Source: Lineus longissimus (lineage: Eukaryota > Nemertea > Pilidiophora > Heteronemertea > Lineidae). From it: a stretch of DNA of 64,000 nt. A program made the translations under genes and the position numbers. The DNA lies in contig NC_088321.1 of NCBI RefSeq assembly GCF_910592395.1, forward strand, positions 11,596,001 to 11,660,000, read 5' to 3'. Below are positions 58,557 to 64,000 of this stretch, in pieces (position 1 is the first letter of the stretch; each line of letters starts with the position of its first letter). A model generated the notes under the pieces. That model did no database searches, was not told where the DNA came from, and saw only the letters and a list, made by a program, of their open reading frames with translations.

Positions 58557-60341
58557 GTAAGTAGTGTAATTTTTGTCGTTAACTTCCATTAAGCATACAC
58601 TTTTTACGAGGGCAAATTTGACTTCTCAACTTGAAAATAAAAACTTTGGATTCCCAGTGAATTCGAAGTGTTGTGTCATGAGAAGTATTGTGTCATAACG
58701 TTTATTATACCTTTTATCGTGGCATGCCTTTTAAGTGATACTATGATGTGATTTACAACTTTGCGGAAATACGTCCGTTTTTAATTGTCGATCACAAATG
58801 TAAAGCTCAAATTTTCCATTTTTGATTAGATTTATTATAAAATCGCTGAATGTAAACCACTGCGACCGCGAAAATTTTCATGTTGTGAAGTCATCAACGA
58901 ACACGGCATCGAAGCGAGCCTTCCGGGCGGGATTAAACCATCAATTTCTAGAAAATGTGCGTTTCGATTCGAAAACCTTACCGATTTATGAGAAAGTGAC
59001 GTAGTCATTTGTCAAAAACAGCTAAAACATTATATGGTGAAATTTGACACGAGTTACCCTTTAACCACTTTCGTATCAATTGTGCTTTAATTACAGCGCA
59101 ACTGATGATCCATACCCCCCTTCATACATACGCCTTAATTCAATTTAATTTAATGAATACTTTATTAGACACCAGATAAATTTAAAACATGTGTACAACT
59201 TATAAAACATAGCAAGGCATAAAACACAAGAACAAAATGTAGCACATCATAACAATAAAATTAGTGTCTAAGAGGAGGAAGATTAAAGTGATCGACAACC
59301 CACCTATATTAAAAGTGCCTCCTAAAAAGAAAAGGCGAAGTTCCGGGAGAGTGACTAGAATTTTGCCGGCGTCTCATCACTCTGCAGGTCTGCAAGTGGC
59401 ACACCGGCAGAAGCTGACAAAACGCACAGTAATTGTCAGAGTCAACCAAACGCAGCTTACTTTTGTTAAAACTTGTTAAATGATTTTTGAAAGCTCGGCG
59501 GTTCGCACATTGTCTCAAGTACAGTGGCAGGCTGTTCGACAGTTAAGTCCCTCGAACAAAGAAAGAGGCCGCAAAGCTTTCAGTATAGAATCTGGGTTGA
59601 CGCAACAAGAGACCACCGCCTCTCCTAGAGCATCGCGTTATAAAAGGTGAAGTGTCAAAATCAACTAGACCATAAACGCATTGGTGCAAGAACGTAAGAA
59701 GTTATAGGCAAGGATATCCTGTCTTTTTCTACAACATAGTCATCTGCGCATTCCAGGTGCTAACAATCGCTTTTTTAAATATTTGGGCGGAAATAGGCAA
59801 TATTCCTTACGGGATTCATTTGTTTATACCAATTCAAAATTGAATGTATGTTTAGAAAAAAACGGATCGTCAGCACCTGCACGCACCATGCATCGATGTG
59901 AGAGTCTAAATCTAAAACGGATATGTCGCATTATTACTGAAGTATTGTTCAAAACTCTAATTATGACCTCTAATTAAAAGCTAATTAACTCTATTCTTAT
60001 CGGTCGGAAAAAAATTATGGAGATAGGAAAGATAAAGGTTGGAACTAAAAACAAACATTGAAATAAACAGATATACCCTTTTGTTATCAATAAGCTATAG
60101 ATATTTATGTTGGAAGCGCCAAATTGATGTGTCATAGTTGAACCCCAGCTCTAAATTAGAATTTTACAATAATCCCAGATTTTCGTCTTGGGTAGTTTAA
60201 ATGTAATGTAAATGTCAGTTCTGATTTATAGAATACATTTATGGCGCTTATCTATAAACACATTGTCCCCCGCTCCCCTTGTATGATAGTTTATATTTAG
60301 GAAAATCAATGCAATGCTGACCAAGGTTAGTTTTATTTCAG
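58557..60341. other. Stretch upstream of the signal-peptide exon
   Basis: No gene that I trust. 59140-59230 (ttaatgaatactttattagacacc) looks like the 3' tail of a retroposon on the minus strand. A 71-codon basic frame at 59264-59479 has no supporting feature. Confidence 0.35.
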
Positions 60342-60441
60342 ATGTATGACGTCGTACTGCGGTTGGTGGTGATCGCATTCATGTTGCTGCACGGGGCATC
60401 GCCTTTGCCGCTTCAAATGCAGGTGACCATGGGAAACCAAG
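60342..60441 (+). CDS. Signal-peptide exon of the second secreted-protein gene
   Basis: The ATG follows acceptor TTTTATTTCAG directly. The peptide M-Y-D-V-V-L-R and then a hydrophobic run (L-V-V-I-A-F-M-L-L) ending H-G-A-S-P is a standard secretion signal. I choose donor AAG|GTACCG because it leaves phase 1, matching every following exon. A competing CAG|GTGACC at 60423 would leave phase 0. Confidence 0.72.
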
Positions 60442-60775
60442 GTACCGTTTAAGAATGAACACAAATATATGAAATCTCCAAATATAGAGGTCAAAATAAT
60501 TTCCCCTTGTCAATAGCCTACGACACGATATTGACGAACCAGGAAAGTGCAGCAACGGTACTGGAATTCTGTCAAGCTAAATGGTCAAATACGAATGCCA
60601 ACAAATGCGTTGCGGCATATAATTGGATTACGGCTGCATGTATATACAAAATAAATATAAACAACTAACAGCAAAAACGATTTAGGAAATGTCTTTAGCA
60701 AAGAAAGTGACCCCGACTGAAACAATTGAATGTAGATCTATTCGCAATAATCACACTTTCATTCTAAATCTTCAG

Positions 60776-60985
60776 TCACGACGAGCACTACCAACCCGAT
60801 CCGAAGTGGTAAACCTCCTTCTACCGGGGAACCGATTATCACTCTTCAGTCCACCAATACTAACTTCACAAATTGCATGGCAATATGTCTTCAGAAGAAA
60901 ATAGAAGACTTCACTGAATTGACGAAAGAATGTCAGACGAATAAGAAAGCCATCGATTGTATTGTAGAATGTACTAACTTGTCAG
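60776..60985 (+). CDS. Thr-rich plus CX3C helical domain exon 1 (5 Cys)
   Basis: 70 codons, acceptor AAATCTTCAG, donor GTAAGA, phase 1-1. It begins V-T-T-S-T-T-N-P. The domain reads C-x3-C-x14-C-x8-C-x3-C, so the fourth cysteine of the later copies is missing and the spacer is shorter. One sequon (N-F-T) precedes the first cysteine. The Lys/Glu-rich interior has helix-like periodicity. Confidence 0.75.
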
Positions 60986-61406
60986 GTAAGACTCATTTGA
61001 GCCCAAGTCACTTTTTTGGCCGGCAACCATGCCTATGCTGGGCATTGCGACGTCCCTTGATCACTGCATGAGGTCATGCTCAAAACTTCACGAATCGGCG
61101 CACTTATAACAAATGGTGGTATTCATTCGCCATACAAAAACCAAATCGACCAAACGACACAGACAAATCCTAAAATCCAGCGTTTCTGGAAAATAATTTG
61201 CAGAAACGCTTTTCCAGTTAAAATGATATCCATCTTTCAATAAGTTCACAGCAGCCATATTTGAACGAATTCAACATTCTAAGATATCTCGCTTAACACT
61301 TTAATAAATGGTTCCAGACTAAGTCAATACCTGATTGCAGTAAAACTATGTTATGTTGTGAGAAATTCCGTCTGCACACCACATCATTGTTTCATTGTCA
61401 CAGCAG

Positions 61407-61669
61407 TGACGACAACCCCTCATCAACCAACTACTCCCTCAAAACTTACAACTACTGAGGCACCGACGAATTGCACTATGGGAACATTCCAAGAGCTTGT
61501 GAAGTGCATGGCAGCGTGTCTACTACGGAAGGATCTCAAGAACGTACTGAAATGGGCAAGAAAATGTAAATTGAACGTGTTCTGTTGGATAGGGAAAGTT
61601 GGACCGAGAGCAGCTAAATGTCTTTTTGATTGCATCGTTACAACAATACGACTTACAGATAACTTCTAA
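61407..61669 (+). CDS. Thr-rich plus CX3C helical domain exon 2, ends in a stop codon
   Basis: The acceptor is at CAGCAG (61401-61406), a NAGNAG pair that could add one residue. It reads V-T-T-T-P, then C-x3-C-x15-C-x5-C-x11-C-x3-C, with one extra cysteine in the linker (N-C-T). Where the other copies have donor CAG|GTAAATT, this one has CAG|ATAACTT (61659), so the frame runs on to TAA at 61667-61669. It may be the last exon of a short secreted isoform, or a decaying exon. Confidence 0.65.
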
Positions 61670-62100
61670 TTCCAGTTTTCTTTCTTCTATTCCATTTCCA
61701 GGTAAATTGTTATTCATCTTTCGAAGTTCACGGCAGCCATATATGTACCTCCTATAGCTAGCTACACGTGTACCATTTCACATTATTATATATCTCGCTG
61801 ACACTTTAATAAATTGTTGCATACTAAGTCAATAACAAAGATAGCAGATGGCAGTAAAATAATGTGATGTTATAAGAAGTTATACGGGAAAACTTATTGT
61901 CTCCGTGTTCTATTTGTCCTAAAGCAATGGTCAGGTAATAAATGGTTGCCTACTCAGTCAATAAGCATGATAAATTTCACCTGATTATGTGATCATGTAA
62001 AACTATGTGATGTTTATACGAGAGGTTATACGGGAATAATATCACCTATTCAACCGTTGCCCTTGATAAAGGAATGGTAAGGTAATTACATGAGCCGAAA

Positions 62101-62338
62101 TGACGACAACCCCTCAACCGACTACTTCCTCTGAATCTAGAACCCTGGCACCGACACACAATAGAAACATTCAAATATTTTGCGAGATTCATGGCAGTGT
62201 GACTACGAAAAGACCTCTCGAACGTTCTGAAATGGGCAAGAGTATGCGAATTTAAAGTGTTCTGTTGGATAGGCAGAGTCGGACCGGCCGCCACTAAATG
62301 TATTCGTAAATGCATTGTTGAAATAATACCATTTCCAG
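62101..62338 (+). pseudogene. Pseudo-exon of the CX3C domain
   Basis: The acceptor AG is gone (cgaaatgacgac instead of cagtgacgac), a 5-base deletion lies in the Thr-rich part, the first CX3C is lost (Cys to Phe, then TGT to TGA), and the second half is intact and almost identical to the tandem copies. Confidence 0.75.
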
Positions 62339-62598
62339 GTAAATTAATACTAAAATTTCCATGCACACAACAACCATGTATTTACATGTACTTAAATAAA
62401 TTCCCACGTGTGATGTTGTCTGTCTCACTAAAGCTTAACGTATTGCATAGAAGTAAACCAGTTACTGAATGCTACACAACTTAATAATGGGTGTGAAGGA
62501 ATTCCAGCTTTTTCTCATTCCAGCTTTGTCTCTAAACTCCGATTGCCATGATCTATTTTTTTTCAAAAGGCACAGCTCATCATTAATCATGATTACAG

Positions 62599-62850
62599 GT
62601 AATGTTTCGACAACCCCTCATCCAAATACAACTGACGGACGAACAACCACGGTGGCACCGACGAATGGCACTATAGAAACTTTGCAAGAATTTGCGAAAT
62701 GCATGGCAGCGTGTCTGAAGAAAGACCTCAAGAACGTACTGAAATGGGCAAAAACGTGCAAATTCAATGTGACCTGCTGGATAGGCAAAGTCGGACCGGC
62801 CGCCACTAAATGTATTCGTAAATGCATTGTTGAAATAATACCATTTCCAG
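62599..62850 (+). CDS. CX3C domain exon, tandem copy 1
   Basis: 84 codons, acceptor GATTACAG, donor GTAAATT, phase 1-1. It has about 30 residues rich in Thr, Pro and Asn with several N-glycosylation sequons (N-V-S, N-T-T, N-G-T), and then C-x3-C-x14-C-x5-C-x11-C-x3-C with many Lys. The paired CX3C motifs suggest a disulfide-linked helical hairpin. I do not recognise the family. A secreted cationic, possibly antimicrobial role is inference. Confidence 0.78.
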
Positions 62851-63110
62851 GTAAATTAATACTAAAATTTCCATGCACACAACAACCATGTATTTACATG
62901 TACTTAAATAAATTCCCACGTGTGATGTTGTCTGTCTCACTAAAGCTTAACGTATTGCATAGAAGTAAACCAGTTACTGAATGCTACACAACTTAATAAT
63001 GGGTGTGAAGGAATTCCAGCTTTTTCTCATTCCAGCTTTGTCTCTAAACTCCGATTGCCATGATCTATTTTTTTTCAAAAGGCACAGCTCATCATTAATC
63101 ATGATTACAG

Positions 63111-63362
63111 GTAATGTTTCGACAACCCCTCAACCAAATACAACTGACGGACGAACAACCACGGTGGCACCGACGAATGGCACTATAGAAACTTTGCAAG
63201 AATTTGCGAAATGCATGGCAGCGTGTCTGAAGAAAGACCTCAAGAACGTACTGAAATGGGCAAAAACGTGCAAATTCAATGTTACCTGCTGGATAGGCAA
63301 AGTCGGACCGGCCGCCACTAAATGTATTCGTAAATGCATTGTTGAAATAATACCATTTCCAG
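63111..63362 (+). CDS. CX3C domain exon, tandem copy 2
   Basis: Same as copy 1 except Gln for His near the start (cctcaacca); the gtt/gtg change in N-V-T is silent. Its downstream intron differs from copy 1 at one base (tggattt at 63403). Confidence 0.78.
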
Positions 63363-63622
63363 GTAAATTAATACTAAAATTTCCATGCACACAACAACCA
63401 TGGATTTACATGTACTTAAATAAATTCCCACGTGTGATGTTGTCTGTCTCACTAAAGCTTAACGTATTGCATAGAAGTAAACCAGTTACTGAATGCTACA
63501 CAACTTAATAATGGGTGTGAAGGAATTCCAGCTTTTTCTCATTCCAGCTTTGTCTCTAAACTCCGATTGCCATGATCTATTTTTTTTCAAAAGGCACAGC
63601 TCATCATTAATCATGATTACAG

Positions 63623-63874
63623 GTAATGTTTCGACAACCCCTCAACCAAATACAACTGACGGACGAACAACCACGGTGGCACCGACGAATGGCACTATAG
63701 AAACTTTGCAAGAATTTGCGAAATGCATGGCAGCGTGTCTGAAGAAAGACCTCAAGAACGTACTGAAATGGGCAAAAACGTGCAAATTCAATGTGACCTG
63801 CTGGATAGGCAAAGTCGGACCGGCCGCCACTAAATGTATTCGTAAATGCATTGTTGAAATAATACCATTTCCAG
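63623..63874 (+). CDS. CX3C domain exon, tandem copy 3
   Basis: The predicted residues are the same as in copy 2. The following intron reverts to the copy-1 base. The array is still running at the window end, so the gene's 3' end is not seen. Confidence 0.78.
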
Positions 63875-64000
63875 GTAAATTAATACTAAAATTTCCATGC
63901 ACACAACAACCATGTATTTACATGTACTTAAATAAATTCCCACGTGTGATGTTGTCTGTCTCACTAAAGCTTAACGTATTGCATAGAAGTAAACCAGTTA

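Larger units (their letters stand above)
62469..64000 (+). repeat. 512-bp tandem array, three copies, continues beyond the window
   Basis: Units start at 62469, 62981 and 63493, each with one exon and its intron. I count three substitutions between units 1 and 2 and two between units 2 and 3. A partial older unit (about 62262-62468) precedes them. Confidence 0.92.

Noticed and set aside
59264-59479. 71-codon Lys/Arg-rich frame resembling a nuclear peptide
   Set aside because: No ATG at its start, no supporting motif, and it adjoins a retroposon tail.
62046-63902. Repeated minus-strand frames of 86-106 codons over the tandem exons
   Set aside because: They are mirror frames of the plus-strand exons, with no splice or start context of their own.
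62469-64000. CRISPR-like or satellite array
   Set aside because: The units are 512 bases with coding exons and introns, so they are gene-internal tandem duplications.

Overview
The window looks like animal genomic DNA, probably from a marine invertebrate. It has U2-type GT-AG introns, small phase-1 exons encoding cysteine-rich secreted-type domains, many short inverted-repeat transposons, a CT/GA-poor AT-rich background and frequent ACATGT and AGGCCT words. I cannot name the species. All convincing genes are on the + strand.

Region 1 (33-45960) is the 3' part of one very large gene. Forty-nine small exons follow one another in a strict A-B-C order: sixteen complete triplets, then one different last exon with a stop codon. 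Type A (about 40 codons) and type B (about 42 codons) each carry eight cysteines. Type C (34 codons) carries four in copies 1-15 and six in copy 16. Every internal exon starts and ends in phase 1, all are open, and nearly every donor is GTAAGT. All types share a core resembling the six-cysteine beta-defensin pattern (C..C..C..C..CC). Types A and B add one cysteine pair, while C copies 1-15 lack exactly the two cysteines that form bond 2-4 in beta-defensins. The visible part encodes roughly 1,900 residues of cationic, tightly packed domains with almost no linkers. The signal peptide and promoter must lie upstream of the window.

The introns of this gene hold most of the mobile DNA: three TTA-flanked Harbinger-like MITEs, three 170-bp CCGGTGT MITEs, a long inverted-repeat family of about 1.4 kb, a perfect-looking foldback element, a LINE 3' end, and at 39401-39806 a miniature LTR retroelement (TRIM) whose identical LTRs each contain a tRNA-like Pol III promoter.

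Region 2 (45961-60300) has no intact gene that I can support. It holds dispersed repeats (48.8-49.6 kb and 56.3-57.1 kb are copies of each other). It also holds a 4.2-kb TTAA-flanked inverted-repeat element (49627-53848) carrying spliced fragments of a zinc-binding-type gene with an internal stop, and one orphan exon-like segment near 58.5 kb.

Region 3 (60342 to the window end) starts a second secreted-protein gene. It has a signal-peptide exon and then phase-1 exons, each with a Thr-rich stretch followed by a cationic, probably helical domain with a CX3C...CX3C cysteine frame. The last three exons lie in a nearly identical 512-bp tandem array that runs off the end of the window. One exon has lost its donor and ends in a stop codon, and another is a clear pseudo-exon. 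The two loci are built from unrelated domains but by the same route: repeated phase-1 exons of secreted, basic, cysteine-rich modules. This suggests, but does not prove, a host-defence role.
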